A DNA stretch of 64,000 bases from an uncultured Dehalococcoidia bacterium (GTDB lineage: Bacteria > Chloroflexota > Dehalococcoidia > Lucifugimonadales > Lucifugimonadaceae). Position numbers and translations under genes: made by a program. This document shows, piece by piece, positions 36,658 to 45,306 of the stretch; the stretch's first letter is position 1, and every line of letters begins with the position of its first letter. The stretch is from contig OX638325.1 in NCBI GenBank assembly GCA_951812795.1, forward strand, positions 1,512,277 through 1,576,276. Direction: 5' to 3'. Below the pieces are notes generated by a model that saw only the letters and a program-made list of their open reading frames with translations, was not told the DNA's origin and made no database searches.

Positions 36658-37872
36658 ATGACTCTGACTCCCCCCATCCAACGCGATGTACCCGATGAAC
36701 TGGGACGTTTCGGCAAGTACGGCGGCAAATTCGTACCCGAAACGCTAATGGCCGCGCTTGATCAGCTCGAAGACGCTTACCTCGCAGCGCGCGGAGACGA
36801 GTCTTTCTGGCAAGAACTCTCTAACCTTCTCACCGACTACGTCGGTCGCCCGACGCCGCTCTACCACGCCGCCAACCTGAGCCATAAACTCGGCGGCGTG
36901 CAGATCTGGCTCAAGCGAGAAGACCTTGCACATACCGGCGCACACAAGATCAACAACGCCATGGGCCAAATTCTCTTGGCCAAACGGCTGGGCAAAAAGC
37001 GCATCATCGCCGAAACCGGCGCCGGCCAACATGGCGTCGCCACCGCCACCGCCTGCGCCATGATGGGTCTCGAATGCGTCGTCTACATGGGCGAGGAAGA
37101 CATTCACCGACAAGCCCCGAACGTCTACCGGATGAAGCTCCTCGGAGCATCCGTCGAAACCGTATTCTCCGGCAGCCGGACTTTGAAAGACGCAATCAAT
37201 GAAGCCATCCGAGACTGGGTAACCAACGTCGAAACAACCCACTACCTCATCGGCAGCGCCGTCGGCCCGCATCCGTACCCCATGCTCGTCCGCGATTTCC
37301 AGAACGTGATCGGCAAAGAGGCCCGCACTCAGTGTCTGGCGCAGATCGGACGCCTGCCCGACTACGCCGTCGCTTGCGTCGGCGGCGGCTCGAACGCCAT
37401 CGGTTTATTCAGCGGATTCGTAGACGATGAATCGGTCGGACTCATCGGCGTTGAAGCCGGAGGTGACGGTGTCGACACCGACCGCCACTCCGCAACGATC
37501 ACCAAAGGTCGGCCGGGCATCTTACACGGTGCCATGTCCTATCTCCTGCAAGACGAATGGGGGCAGGTTTCAGAGGCACACTCGGTATCCGCCGGCCTCG
37601 ACTACCCCGGCGTCGGCCCAGAACACTCCTACTTCCGCGACATCGAACGGGCGAAATACGTTGCCGTTGACGACGAACCGGCGCTCGACGGCTTCGACCT
37701 CCTCTGCCTGACCGAAGGCATCATCCCGGCGCTCGAACCCTCCCACGCCATCGCTTACATCAAAGAGTGGGCGCCAACCCTCGACCCATCCACCATCATC
37801 GTCATGCTCCTCAGCGGCCGCGGCGACAAAGACCTGGAAACCGTGGCCACGCAACGCGGGCTGGAAATTTGA
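36658..37872 (+). CDS. trpB: tryptophan synthase beta chain
   Basis: A 404-residue PLP enzyme joining indole and serine. The PLP Lys is in [10 protein letters not shown], the phosphate-binding loop is [10 protein letters not shown], and the early [16 protein letters not shown] and [10 protein letters not shown] segments match TrpB1. No trpA, trpC or other trp gene is adjacent, although in most bacteria trpB directly precedes trpA. Start ATG at 36658. The 168-base spacer upstream contains nothing recognisable. Confidence 0.96.
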   Translation: MTLTPPIQRDVPDELGRFGKYGGKFVPETLMAALDQLEDAYLAARGDESFWQELSNLLTDYVGRPTPLYHAANLSHKLGGVQIWLKREDLAHTGAHKINNAMGQILLAKRLGKKRIIAETGAGQHGVATATACAMMGLECVVYMGEEDIHRQAPNVYRMKLLGASVETVFSGSRTLKDAINEAIRDWVTNVETTHYLIGSAVGPHPYPMLVRDFQNVIGKEARTQCLAQIGRLPDYAVACVGGGSNAIGLFSGFVDDESVGLIGVEAGGDGVDTDRHSATITKGRPGILHGAMSYLLQDEWGQVSEAHSVSAGLDYPGVGPEHSYFRDIERAKYVAVDDEPALDGFDLLCLTEGIIPALEPSHAIAYIKEWAPTLDPSTIIVMLLSGRGDKDLETVATQRGLEI

Positions 37873-37882
37873 TCGCAGGCAC

Positions 37883-38266
37883 CTAGCCGATTAGCAGATC
37901 AAACGACACATCACCACCTTCAACGGCCTCGAAACACACGTTTGCGCCTTCGATTAGCTGCATACCCACCAACGGTACATCGCCAGCTGCCAACACCGGG
38001 CAACGGTGCCATTCATTTGCAAACCTCACCTGACCTGCGTGCACACTCATGCGCACATCGCTGGCATCTCCCAATATCACCGTCCGTTCGGTAACCAATG
38101 GCAATCCAAGTTCCGCTACATTTTCGGGCGGCAACGACACTGCACCATTGAAACCAGTGTCAAGAAACGCGTTGAACGATTTTGAACGGCCCGTTGACCA
38201 GCGAATATCAATCTCCAAAGTTGCGGCTAAACCATCTCCGACGGAGCGTACCGTTCCTATCTTCAT
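37883..38266 (-). CDS. clan AA aspartic protease (cassette copy 1)
   Basis: A 127-residue retropepsin-like protein with the catalytic motif FLDTGFNGAVSLP (about 34-46) and hydrophobic beta strands. VILGDASDVRM and VPLVGMQLIEGA follow, as in bacterial clan AA aspartic proteases, which are expected to act as homodimers. The ATG at 38266 overlaps the stop of the upstream small gene (ATGA), so translation is coupled. It is paralogous to 41039-41443: both share DTGF-x-GA, GD, FA-x-EW and VG-x-QL-x2-GA. The upstream in-frame start at 38359 lies inside the partner and is rejected. Substrate unknown. Confidence 0.75.
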   Translation of the reverse strand: MKIGTVRSVGDGLAATLEIDIRWSTGRSKSFNAFLDTGFNGAVSLPPENVAELGLPLVTERTVILGDASDVRMSVHAGQVRFANEWHRCPVLAAGDVPLVGMQLIEGANVCFEAVEGGDVSFDLLIG

Positions 38267-38529
38267 TTGATGGTCTGTGAAAGGCGGAAACTCAGTCGAC
38301 CAGTGTTTATGTTTGGATGGCGGATAAGGACCAGATTCGATGAATGCGTCTGATCCCACAGCGTAAACATGACATCCTCTGTATCACCGATCTCCCACTC
38401 CTTCGTCTCCGCGTCGATTACGATGTACCGGCCATCATCTTCCGAGGTCAACTCAGGTTTGATATCGGATCCGTAAAACTCCAACGCCTTGCTCCATTTT
38501 TCGCTTGATTCGATCTTGGTATTGATCAT
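38263..38529 (-). CDS. small 'GRYIxID' protein, partner of aspartic protease (copy 1)
   Basis: An 88-residue protein without a family I can name. The core, about residues 23-54, reads IKPELTSEDDGRYIVIDAE, then EWEIGD-x-ED. The same core occurs in the protein at 41452 (IKP-x-LT-x-ED-x-GRYI-x-ID-x-E, EW-x-I-x-D-x-ED, then a Q and HP). AGAGGG precedes the ATG at 38529. Its stop overlaps the protease start by four bases. The size, order and coupling are like an antitoxin or substrate/regulator upstream of an effector; this is inference. Confidence 0.65.
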   Translation of the reverse strand: MINTKIESSEKWSKALEFYGSDIKPELTSEDDGRYIVIDAETKEWEIGDTEDVMFTLWDQTHSSNLVLIRHPNINTGRLSFRLSQTIK

Positions 38530-38693
38530 CAGATCCCTCTATCTCAGCGATTCGGCGCTGATTTCGATTCTACCCATGTCCTCTCCGAGGTTCCTAGGCG
38601 AACCGTCATACACTTCCCGACGACTTTTCGGATCGGCCGACCGCCAAAACCGCTCCCTCTTCAAGAACCGAAAGTCCGCGAGCACTCCAGCAG

Positions 38694-39098
38694 TTATCGG
38701 ATCCGTATCACCTTCGTGTCCGCAATCTTGTCATGCCATCCCCGGTTTTCTTTGTCGAATAGAACCCACAGAAATCCGAGTGGCACCACTAGAGGCAGAG
38801 CAGAGATCAACTTCCCTATCGACTCGCGCAATATTCCTCTGCTAAAACCAATATCGGTACCATCCGCGCGTACGATCTTGATCCCTCCGAAAATCTTGCC
38901 CGGCGATTGACCGCGCATCGCAACCAGCAACGAAACGGCTAAAGAGTACACGGGCACGAACATGATCGAAACAACGATTACCAGCTGCAAGTCGGCTGAA
39001 GTGGCCACGGCCAAAACGACCACTAACAGAAACCAAACCGACGCACCGACGACAGCATCCACAAGCAATGCGCTCGCGCGATCCCAAAAGGATGCCAT
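38694..39098 (-). CDS. RDD-family membrane protein
   Basis: A 134-residue RDD protein with three membrane segments (about 10-32, 36-58 and 95-115). Family marks are the N-terminal WDRASALLVDAVV, then MRGQSPGKIFGGIKIVRADG and the C-terminal FDKENRGWHDKIADTKVI. RDD proteins are of uncertain function, with some linked to ion transport. A second RDD gene lies 100 bases away on the same strand. Start ATG at 39098. Confidence 0.85.
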   Translation of the reverse strand: MASFWDRASALLVDAVVGASVWFLLVVVLAVATSADLQLVIVVSIMFVPVYSLAVSLLVAMRGQSPGKIFGGIKIVRADGTDIGFSRGILRESIGKLISALPLVVPLGFLWVLFDKENRGWHDKIADTKVIRIR

Positions 39099-39198
39099 TT
39101 GATCATCGCCATCGATCGGATTCCGCCGAAACTTTCGAGACCTTACTTGGTGCCGCGGCTACAGAACACCGACGCGGCTCGGATTGACAATCATTTCA

Positions 39199-39636
39199 TC
39201 AAACCTTCACCACATAGGTGCTGGCGATCTTGTCGTGCCACCCCTGACGCTTGCCGTCAAACAGGATCCAGATGTACCCGAGAAGGAGGATGATTGCCGA
39301 GACGATTTTCCCGAGGACTTCACGCAGCAACGCGGTGCCGAATCCGATCGGCGTGCCGTCCATCTTGACGATCTTTATGCCGATGGCTATCTTGCCAGGC
39401 GATTGACCGCGCGTAGCCACCATGATCAGCACGATGATCCAGTAGGTGATTCCAAAGACCGAATTCATGGTCTGTCCTTCGCCACCCATAGCCGAGCCAA
39501 TCGCGAAGCCAACGATCCCGACGATTATCGATATCAAGAAATCTACTAGGAACGCCCCGAACCGCTGACCCGCCGACGCTATCTCCAATGCCGACGTCCC
39601 TTCCGGAACGTCATCCGAAACCACGTTGTAATCCAT
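39199..39636 (-). CDS. RDD-family membrane protein
   Basis: A 145-residue RDD protein with membrane segments at about 30-55, 60-80 and 110-130. It shows RFGAFLVDFLI, TRGQSPGKIAIGIKIVKMDG and the FDGKRQGWHDKIASTYVV end. Start at 39636: GGAGG lies 5 bases upstream, whereas the ATG at 39639 is too close. It is similar in layout to the neighbouring RDD gene at 38694, suggesting an old tandem duplication. Confidence 0.85.
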   Translation of the reverse strand: MDYNVVSDDVPEGTSALEIASAGQRFGAFLVDFLISIIVGIVGFAIGSAMGGEGQTMNSVFGITYWIIVLIMVATRGQSPGKIAIGIKIVKMDGTPIGFGTALLREVLGKIVSAIILLLGYIWILFDGKRQGWHDKIASTYVVKV

Positions 39637-39678
39637 CATGTCCTCCCGATAACAGACCAATCTTTTCCAAGCGTACCA

Positions 39679-40950
39679 TCACCCCCTCCGCGGCGCCCGC
39701 GTCAAAACGATCAGCAACGCCGCCCCGCTCATCAATCCGACTCCGACCCACCATGCCGGATCGTAGGACCCCGTCCAATCGCGCACATACCCCGCCGCCG
39801 GGGCACCGATCCCGCCGATCACCAGATTGATCGGATTGGCCAGTCCACGTATCCCGCCGACGCTCCCACGTCCAAAATAGTCCGCCCAGATGAAATTGTT
39901 CAAAAACATCATCCCGCCAATCCCCATGCCGAAGATCCACATCGACACGAACATGATCGGCAGATTCGTGGCGTAGATGGTCAAGACGCTTGCTCCGGCC
40001 AACATAGAAAACCCGAACGCGCCCAAGAACCGCGCCGGAATCCACCTCACCAGCATCCCGAACAAGAACGTAGACGCCCCTGCCGCGACCGCATCGAATG
40101 CTGTTGCGAACGATATCAACGTCGGATCCATTCCGCGATCCATGAACGCGGCTATCCGGTGCAACGCCACCGTACCCGTCGCCATCTGCACCATCGAGAA
40201 CACGATCACTAAGCGCCATAACGTTGTCGTTCGAACCGCCTCTCGGACCGTCCATGACACCTCCTCAACAACCCGTTGCTGAAGGCTCGAATCATCGTGG
40301 GATTTCTCAGGCTCGCCACCATCCGGCAACATCCCCAAATCCTCAGGTTGTCGCCGAATGAAGATCGCCCCCAACGGGACAATCACGCAGATACCGATAA
40401 TCGCCAAAACGATCCACGCTCCACGCCAACCGATCCCGTTGATCAATACCTGCGTCAACGGAATAAACAACAGCGCTCCCACCGGTATGCCGAGCCCCAC
40501 GAACGCGACCGCCTTACCCCGGTTCCTCACAAACCATTTCAACACCGGCACGGTCGTCACCAACGCCCCCGGTCCACTCATTCCCACCAGACCCATAACG
40601 ATGAAGAGCACCACCAGATGCCATGCGGACGTCACATACGCCATCCCGATCAACGCGGCTCCAGTCGCCAGCGCCGCAACCGGCAGCATCACCCGAGAGC
40701 CATATCGGTCTATCAACCACCCAATCAACGGACTTGTCGCCGAACTAGCTCCCATCCTCGCTGTCTGCGCCCAACCGAACGCCGCACGACCAATCCCAAG
40801 CTCATCTCCCATCGGCTTGATGAACAAACCGAAATTCAGCGATCCCATCCCCATGCTCACGGCCCCGGTAATCGCCATCACCACGACGATTACCCATCCG
40901 TAAAAATAACTGGGCCGCCCCTCTTCGTCACGTGTGATCAACCGCATCAT
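39679..40950 (-). CDS. MFS transporter
   Basis: A 423-residue major facilitator with 12 predicted membrane helices. It has a charged loop between helices 6 and 7 (EDLGMLPDGGEPEKSHDDSSLQQRVVEEVSWTVREA, about 205-240). The WLIDRYGSR motif between helices 2 and 3 is the MFS signature. The general form fits the oxalate:formate antiporter/monocarboxylate group, exporting or importing organic acids, but the substrate is unknown. Start ATG at 40950. Plus-strand frames here are shadows. Confidence 0.88.
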   Translation of the reverse strand: MMRLITRDEEGRPSYFYGWVIVVVMAITGAVSMGMGSLNFGLFIKPMGDELGIGRAAFGWAQTARMGASSATSPLIGWLIDRYGSRVMLPVAALATGAALIGMAYVTSAWHLVVLFIVMGLVGMSGPGALVTTVPVLKWFVRNRGKAVAFVGLGIPVGALLFIPLTQVLINGIGWRGAWIVLAIIGICVIVPLGAIFIRRQPEDLGMLPDGGEPEKSHDDSSLQQRVVEEVSWTVREAVRTTTLWRLVIVFSMVQMATGTVALHRIAAFMDRGMDPTLISFATAFDAVAAGASTFLFGMLVRWIPARFLGAFGFSMLAGASVLTIYATNLPIMFVSMWIFGMGIGGMMFLNNFIWADYFGRGSVGGIRGLANPINLVIGGIGAPAAGYVRDWTGSYDPAWWVGVGLMSGAALLIVLTRAPRRG

Positions 40951-40971
40951 GCCAAACTACCACAACGCATC

Positions 40972-40996
40972 GCCCCTTTCGTGCCACGAAAGGGGC
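40972..40996 (+). repeat. perfect 11-base hairpin repeat
   Basis: GCCCCTTTCGT-GCC-ACGAAAGGGGC, followed by GCGAGCGAAGCGAGCGGGGC, itself near-palindromic. No T-run follows, so it is not an intrinsic terminator. It looks like a dispersed palindromic element between the protease cassette copy 2 and the MFS gene. Confidence 0.6.
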
Positions 40997-41038
40997 GCGA
41001 GCGAAGCGAGCGGGGCATGCTTCGCTATGGACGAGGAT

Positions 41039-41443
41039 TCACGCCAAGTCCCAATTGAGACGCCGATCACTCAAGAACTCCAAATCCACATCACCATCCA
41101 GAACCACGTCTAACGTCAACCTAGCCCCGTAGACCAACTGTAATCCGACCATCGCATCATCTCCCGAATCCATGATCGGAACTTCCCGCCACTCGCCCGC
41201 GAAATACACTCGGCCAGAGAAAACCGCGCTATCATGCTCCGTCCCATCCGCGAGCACCGTAATACGATCACTGAGGAACCGCAGATCTAACAGCTCAACA
41301 TCCCGCCGACTAATCGACAATGCACCGTCGAATCCGGTATCAAGCAACGCGTCAAAAGATTTCTTCGTGCCGCGCGGTCCGGCAACGACTATCGGTACAC
41401 GAGGCCATAGAGAATGGATCTCGCCAGCTATCCCGCCGATCTT
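41039..41443 (-). CDS. clan AA aspartic protease (cassette copy 2)
   Basis: A 134-residue retropepsin-like protein with LLDTGFDGALSI as the catalytic motif. It shares the VLADG/FAGEWREVP/MVGLQLVYGA framework with the protein at 37883. I chose the TTG at 41443 because it aligns with MKIG of copy 1 (LKIGG) and has AAAGG upstream; the GTG at 41488 would extend into the partner gene. The C-terminal tail LSDRRLNWDLA is not shared. It lies 8 bases after the partner's stop. Confidence 0.72.
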   Translation of the reverse strand, partial: KIGGIAGEIHSLWPRVPIVVAGPRGTKKSFDALLDTGFDGALSISRRDVELLDLRFLSDRITVLADGTEHDSAVFSGRVYFAGEWREVPIMDSGDDAMVGLQLVYGARLTLDVVLDGDVDLEFLSDRRLNWDLA

Positions 41444-41451
41444 CAATCTCG

Positions 41452-41775
41452 CTAACCTTTGCCAGCCCAACCCATCCTGTTCACCCACATCCTAGGGTGA
41501 ACCAATAAGAACGGATATTTCGCATCGGTTTTTTGCTTCAAGAGCTTTATCGCATCCTCACCATCCGAAATCGCCCATTCTCCACTCTCGGTGTCAATGG
41601 CGATGTACCGGCCATGATCCTCATCCGTTAGTTGAGGCTTGATTTTTTCGTGATAGATCGCACGCGCGCGCCTGCCGTTCTCGTTGGTCTCTTCTTGAGT
41701 CCGCAACTCAAAACCCTCCTCAATCCATCTATACGAATACTTATCCTCAATCTTATCGTCTACCCGACAACCCAT
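41452..41775 (-). CDS. small 'GRYIxID' protein, partner of aspartic protease (copy 2)
   Basis: A 107-residue protein. The C-terminal half has the same core as the protein at 38263: IKPQLTDEDHGRYIAIDTE, EWAISDGED, then HPRMW. The N-terminal half (about 1-45) is Glu/Arg-rich and differs from copy 1. AGAGGA 8 bases upstream supports the ATG at 41775 over that at 41793. Taken with copy 1, the pair defines a conserved two-gene cassette whose function I cannot assign. Confidence 0.65.
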   Translation of the reverse strand: MGCRVDDKIEDKYSYRWIEEGFELRTQEETNENGRRARAIYHEKIKPQLTDEDHGRYIAIDTESGEWAISDGEDAIKLLKQKTDAKYPFLLVHPRMWVNRMGWAGKG

Positions 41776-41844
41776 CCCATCTATCCTCTGCATCCATGCA
41801 AATCTCCCACCGTGCTAACATCACCACAGCCAAACACATATTCA

Positions 41845-41889
41845 CCCCCTCCTTCAGGAGGGGGCAGGGGGAGGACCGCCCCAAGGCGG
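41845..41889 (+). repeat. two hairpins in enolase leader
   Basis: CCCCCTCCT-TC-AGGAGGGGG (41845-41864) and CCGCC-CCAA-GGCGG (41876-41889) lie just before the enolase gene starting at 41911. They are spaced by GCAGGGGGAGGA. Such adjacent G/C-rich palindromes resemble REP-type elements; an mRNA leader role is also possible. Confidence 0.5.
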
Positions 41890-41910
41890 AACGAAAAAGG
41901 CGGAAAAACA

Positions 41911-43116
41911 ATGCCCAACAAAACCACAATCGCAAAAGTCGAATCAATGCTCATCGGTGGTGCCGACGGCTCGCTTGGCGGCCATCACATCGTCCGCATC
42001 ACCACCGATGACGGCACCTACGGCGTCGGGCAGTCGTCCTGCTGGGCGTACATGGAGGCGGCGGACGCCATCGCCAAGAAGTGCGGCGATTACCTGATCG
42101 GCAAAGACCCCTCTCGCATCGAGCACCACTGGCAATACATGTACCGTATGGGACCATTCCGAGGGTCAGCGCTCTCGGGTGCCATCAGCGCGGTAGACAT
42201 CGCACTGTGGGACATCAAGGGAAAGCGTCACCAAGCCCCGGTATGGGACCTCCTAGGCGGCAATACCCGCGACAAGATCCGTCTGCATTTGCTCATGGGG
42301 CCGAGGCAACAAACCGAATTGCCGTTTCCTCACGACCGAGGAAAGCAAGCACACGGTCTATTTGAGGCGGCGAAAGCATCAGCCGAAGAAGGGTGGACGG
42401 CGATCAAGACCGACCCGCTACCCAATGGCTTCGAGAGCATGACGCTTGAGCGATTAATCTCAGACACGGTCGACAACGTTGCGGCGATGCGTGAAGGAGC
42501 CGGCAAGGACGTCGATATCATCCTCGAGATTCATCGCAAGCTCACGCCGATGAATGCAATCGCTCTGGCGCAGGAGCTTGAGCAGTTCCACCCGCTGTTC
42601 TACGAGGACCCGATACAGATCGACAGCATGATCCTCCAAGGCGCCATCGCGCACCGCACCGCATTGCCGGTGGCAAACGGCGAACGCATCCATAACGTCT
42701 GGGAGTTCCGCGACCTGCTAGAAGGCGGAGGTTCCCAATACGTTCGCCCAGATATGGGCCTCGGCGGCGGCATAACGCACGTCAAGAAGATTGCTGCGCT
42801 CGCAGAGTCCTACCACGCCGGACTCGCGACACACAACTTCCTCGGGCCGATAACGACCAACGCGGCCATCCAGGTTGATGCATCGATACCCAACTTCGTT
42901 ACTCAGGAGTATTCGCTTAGGGACGAACATCCCGCAAACGCTGTGTTTGTCAACAGCTACAAGCGCGAAGGCGGTTACATGAAGCTCTCAGAGGCCCCCG
43001 GCATCGGCCTTGAGATCGACGAAGATCTTTTGGAAGTGGCCAAAACCACCTACGAAACACGCGATCTGAACATGATCCCGATGCGAACCGACGGTTCAGT
43101 GGGCTACTCCGTATAG
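41911..43116 (+). CDS. enolase-superfamily protein, mannonate/galactonate dehydratase-like
   Basis: A 401-residue member closest in pattern to the D-mannonate/D-gluconate dehydratase (ManD) group: EIHRKLTPMNA matches DVHHRLTP of that group. Metal ligands are E206 (Asp in most relatives), E232 (FYEDP) and E258 (NGERI). H308 in ATHNF and H208 are acid/base candidates. The GITHVKKIAALAESY segment and the NFVTQEY tail also fit. AGGCGG about 9 bases before the ATG at 41911 supports this start; the frame runs further upstream without homology. Confidence 0.85.
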   Translation: MPNKTTIAKVESMLIGGADGSLGGHHIVRITTDDGTYGVGQSSCWAYMEAADAIAKKCGDYLIGKDPSRIEHHWQYMYRMGPFRGSALSGAISAVDIALWDIKGKRHQAPVWDLLGGNTRDKIRLHLLMGPRQQTELPFPHDRGKQAHGLFEAAKASAEEGWTAIKTDPLPNGFESMTLERLISDTVDNVAAMREGAGKDVDIILEIHRKLTPMNAIALAQELEQFHPLFYEDPIQIDSMILQGAIAHRTALPVANGERIHNVWEFRDLLEGGGSQYVRPDMGLGGGITHVKKIAALAESYHAGLATHNFLGPITTNAAIQVDASIPNFVTQEYSLRDEHPANAVFVNSYKREGGYMKLSEAPGIGLEIDEDLLEVAKTTYETRDLNMIPMRTDGSVGYSV

Positions 43117-43150
43117 TCGCGCTCCACTGAACATCACCGCACAGCCCCTC

Positions 43151-43198
43151 TGGATGGACGTTCCGTCCGCTGAAGCGCCGGCTGTCGCCGGAATGACG
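43151..43198 (+). repeat. dRS3-like palindromic repeat copy d, expanded
   Basis: Begins TGGATGGACGTTCCGTCC and ends GCCGGCTGTCGCCGGAATGA plus CG. Ends match the repeat at 26157 but the middle is longer and contains its own inverted repeat (GGACG-TTC-CGTCC). It lies between the enolase and the membrane-protein gene. Confidence 0.6.
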
Positions 43199-43240
43199 GG
43201 GTTGTGCAATGGTCTCGATGCCCAAAGGGGACCGGTCCTA

Positions 43241-43284
43241 CCCTCCCCATTGATGCCCAAGGGGGAATTATAGGGGGTTTAGAC
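43241..43284 (+). repeat. dispersed repeat, 'GGGCATCAA' family copy 2
   Basis: CCCTCCCCATTGATGCCCAA, then GGGGGAATTATAGGGGGTTTAGACG. Close match to 3581-3624 (same order: CCCTCCCC, TTGATGCCC, GGGAATT, AGGGG, TTAGACG). Both copies lie between genes. Confidence 0.65.
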
Positions 43285-43296
43285 GATCGGAAGGCG

Positions 43297-43947
43297 TCAT
43301 TCCCCGGTTCCGAGCGATTCGGTGTGGCGGGATGAATAGGCGTCGGCGAACGTATCTCGTAATTGATCACTGACCGCGTCGAGACGCGCGATCGCGGCCG
43401 GCGGGATATTGCAGCTGATGTCCGATGTGCAACTACCGGCGAATTCGATTTGGATGTCGTGAAGATCGTTGCAGGCGTTCGCGATCCCATCGGTGTATTT
43501 GCCGGCGGGGAATTGGCTCAAGTTGGTTTGGTGACAAGGGCCGAGCTTGAATGAGATCCGCCGCCATTCATATTCCGTCTCGGCATTCTTCATCTGATCT
43601 ATGTTGCGCTGGAGGTACGGGTATACGTAGCTCGGCGTGGCGACTTCGAGGAACTGGACGAACGTGCCTTGTCGGATGCGTACGATGCCTTCTTTTGCAC
43701 CGGAGTAGAAGCCAGGTGCGATGATGGCCAAGGGAATCGCTGCCGCGACGATCGCCATGATGAAGAACGTGAGAAGCGAAGGATTCCGGATCTGTCTTCG
43801 GAGGCGCGCGAACCAACCGTCGGCGTCACCATAGTCGATGGCTCCGATGCGTGTGAGCTTGCCGCGTCGCGCGGCCGGCGTTTCGAATTCTTTTTGGTCG
43901 CGAATGGCCAACGGCGGGATAGGAGTTCGGACGATGGTGACGGGCAT
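43297..43947 (-). CDS. single-span membrane protein of unknown function
   Basis: A 216-residue protein I do not recognise. A polar N terminus of about 55 residues with many Arg is followed by one membrane helix (about 58-82, LLTFFIMAIVAAAIPLAIIA). The outer domain of about 130 residues has four Cys (CHQ, ACND, SCTSDISC), which could form disulfides if exported. Start ATG at 43947 without a clear SD. It lies between two enolase genes but no link is shown. Confidence 0.65.
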   Translation of the reverse strand: MPVTIVRTPIPPLAIRDQKEFETPAARRGKLTRIGAIDYGDADGWFARLRRQIRNPSLLTFFIMAIVAAAIPLAIIAPGFYSGAKEGIVRIRQGTFVQFLEVATPSYVYPYLQRNIDQMKNAETEYEWRRISFKLGPCHQTNLSQFPAGKYTDGIANACNDLHDIQIEFAGSCTSDISCNIPPAAIARLDAVSDQLRDTFADAYSSRHTESLGTGE

Positions 43948-44039
43948 CAAGTTTCGACGCCCTGAGGAATATAACGATTCTACACCTGAGGCCGCGCCTG
44001 ACTGAATGACTGACTGTGTAAGGATGACTCGAGGGCGCT

Positions 44040-45221
44040 TCAGCTACGTCCCCGGTACTCCCAGTCGCGGATCCATTCTGTGGGGATATCCATTCCGAAG
44101 CCGGGGGCGTCGGACGGAGTGATGAATCCATCTTTGGCGGTCGCCATACCTGGGATGCGATTGAGTTCTGCGAGTGGAATGCCTGGCGGCGTGCCGATCC
44201 AACACTCGGCGATTGGCGATTCGGGTGCTGCCATGGCTACGTGTTGTCCCCAAGGCGACACGGCACCGCCGTGCGGAATCATGGCGATGCTAGCGGTTTC
44301 GGCGATGTTGTAGATCTTCATCGTTTCGGTCACGCCGCCGCTCCAACCGATGTCGGGCTGGATGATGTCGATCGCTCGCCGTTCGATGAGTTGGGCAAAC
44401 GCGTGACGGCCCCGGTGGTCTTCGCCGGTTGCAAGCGGTATCCAGGTGATGCTGCGTTTGAGTTCCGCGTGACCCTCAATGTCGTGAGGAGGCAGCGGTT
44501 CCTCGAGCCAGCGCAGATTGTAGGGTCGCAGCCGTTCGGCGAGCCTTAGAGTGAACTCGACGTTGAACGACATGACCGGGTTGATCATCAACTCAGCGTT
44601 GTCGCCCACGATCTCTCGGGATTTGGCGACATGCTCTTCGATGAGTCGAAGACCTTCATCTCCTTGGGAATAGTGTGCTGGATTAGTGATCTTGAAACGC
44701 GTGAAGCCAAGTTCTTGGAACCAATCAAGGTCGTCTCCGGTGGCGTAGAGGGGAACACGTTCGCGGACGGGACCGCCGAGAATCTCATAGACGGGACGGC
44801 CGAGAAGTTTGCCTTTAAGGTCCCAAAGCGCAATGTCCACTCCAGCCAATGCGGTTGCGACGATTCCGGCGAGTCCATGTCTGTGTCCGCCTCGGTTGAC
44901 TAGGTCATTCATCAGCTCGATGGCCATGCAGTTCTGGCCTTCGAGAACGGGCGCGATAACGTGGTCGATGTACGACGCGACCGGCTGTCCGAAGGAGCAC
45001 TTCCCGAGTCCGAACGTCCCGTCCTCGGCAATGGCCTGTACCCATACTTCGGACAGGCCAACATTGCCGGGCATGTCTTGTGGTTTACGCGAGAATTGGG
45101 TGTAGAAGTTGATGGGCATCGCACGTGGCGAGCTCTCTGGCCACGGTGCCCGGCGAGCGGGTGTTTTTGGTTGTGGTACTGGGAGGTCCACATGGACAGC
45201 GCGCAGGGTCTTTAGCTTCAT
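44040..45221 (-). CDS. enolase-superfamily protein with Asn at first metal-ligand position
   Basis: A 393-residue protein similar in layout to the enolase at 6525. The ligand positions are N214 (MINPV, where the other has MLDFW), E240 (WLEEP) and E267 (TGEDH). H317 in IPHGG and K177 in FKITNP are retained. Asp is normally needed to hold the catalytic Mg2+, so the D-to-N change may weaken or alter activity. IIQPDIGWSGGVTETMK is typical of sugar-acid dehydratases. AAAGGA 7 bases upstream supports the ATG at 45221; an upstream start at 45389 has none. Confidence 0.83.
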   Translation of the reverse strand: MKLKTLRAVHVDLPVPQPKTPARRAPWPESSPRAMPINFYTQFSRKPQDMPGNVGLSEVWVQAIAEDGTFGLGKCSFGQPVASYIDHVIAPVLEGQNCMAIELMNDLVNRGGHRHGLAGIVATALAGVDIALWDLKGKLLGRPVYEILGGPVRERVPLYATGDDLDWFQELGFTRFKITNPAHYSQGDEGLRLIEEHVAKSREIVGDNAELMINPVMSFNVEFTLRLAERLRPYNLRWLEEPLPPHDIEGHAELKRSITWIPLATGEDHRGRHAFAQLIERRAIDIIQPDIGWSGGVTETMKIYNIAETASIAMIPHGGAVSPWGQHVAMAAPESPIAECWIGTPPGIPLAELNRIPGMATAKDGFITPSDAPGFGMDIPTEWIRDWEYRGRS

Positions 45222-45306
45222 CGTTTGGTCCTTTAGGTGCCGAATTGCGGCTAGTTCTGGTCGTCTGATTCTTGAGAACCGTCGTGCTTTTGGCTTTGGG
45301 ACACAG

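Noticed and set aside
40276-41058. Plus-strand open frame of 260 codons over the MFS gene.
   Set aside because: Arg/His/Pro-rich antisense frame of a gene with 12 membrane helices on the other strand.
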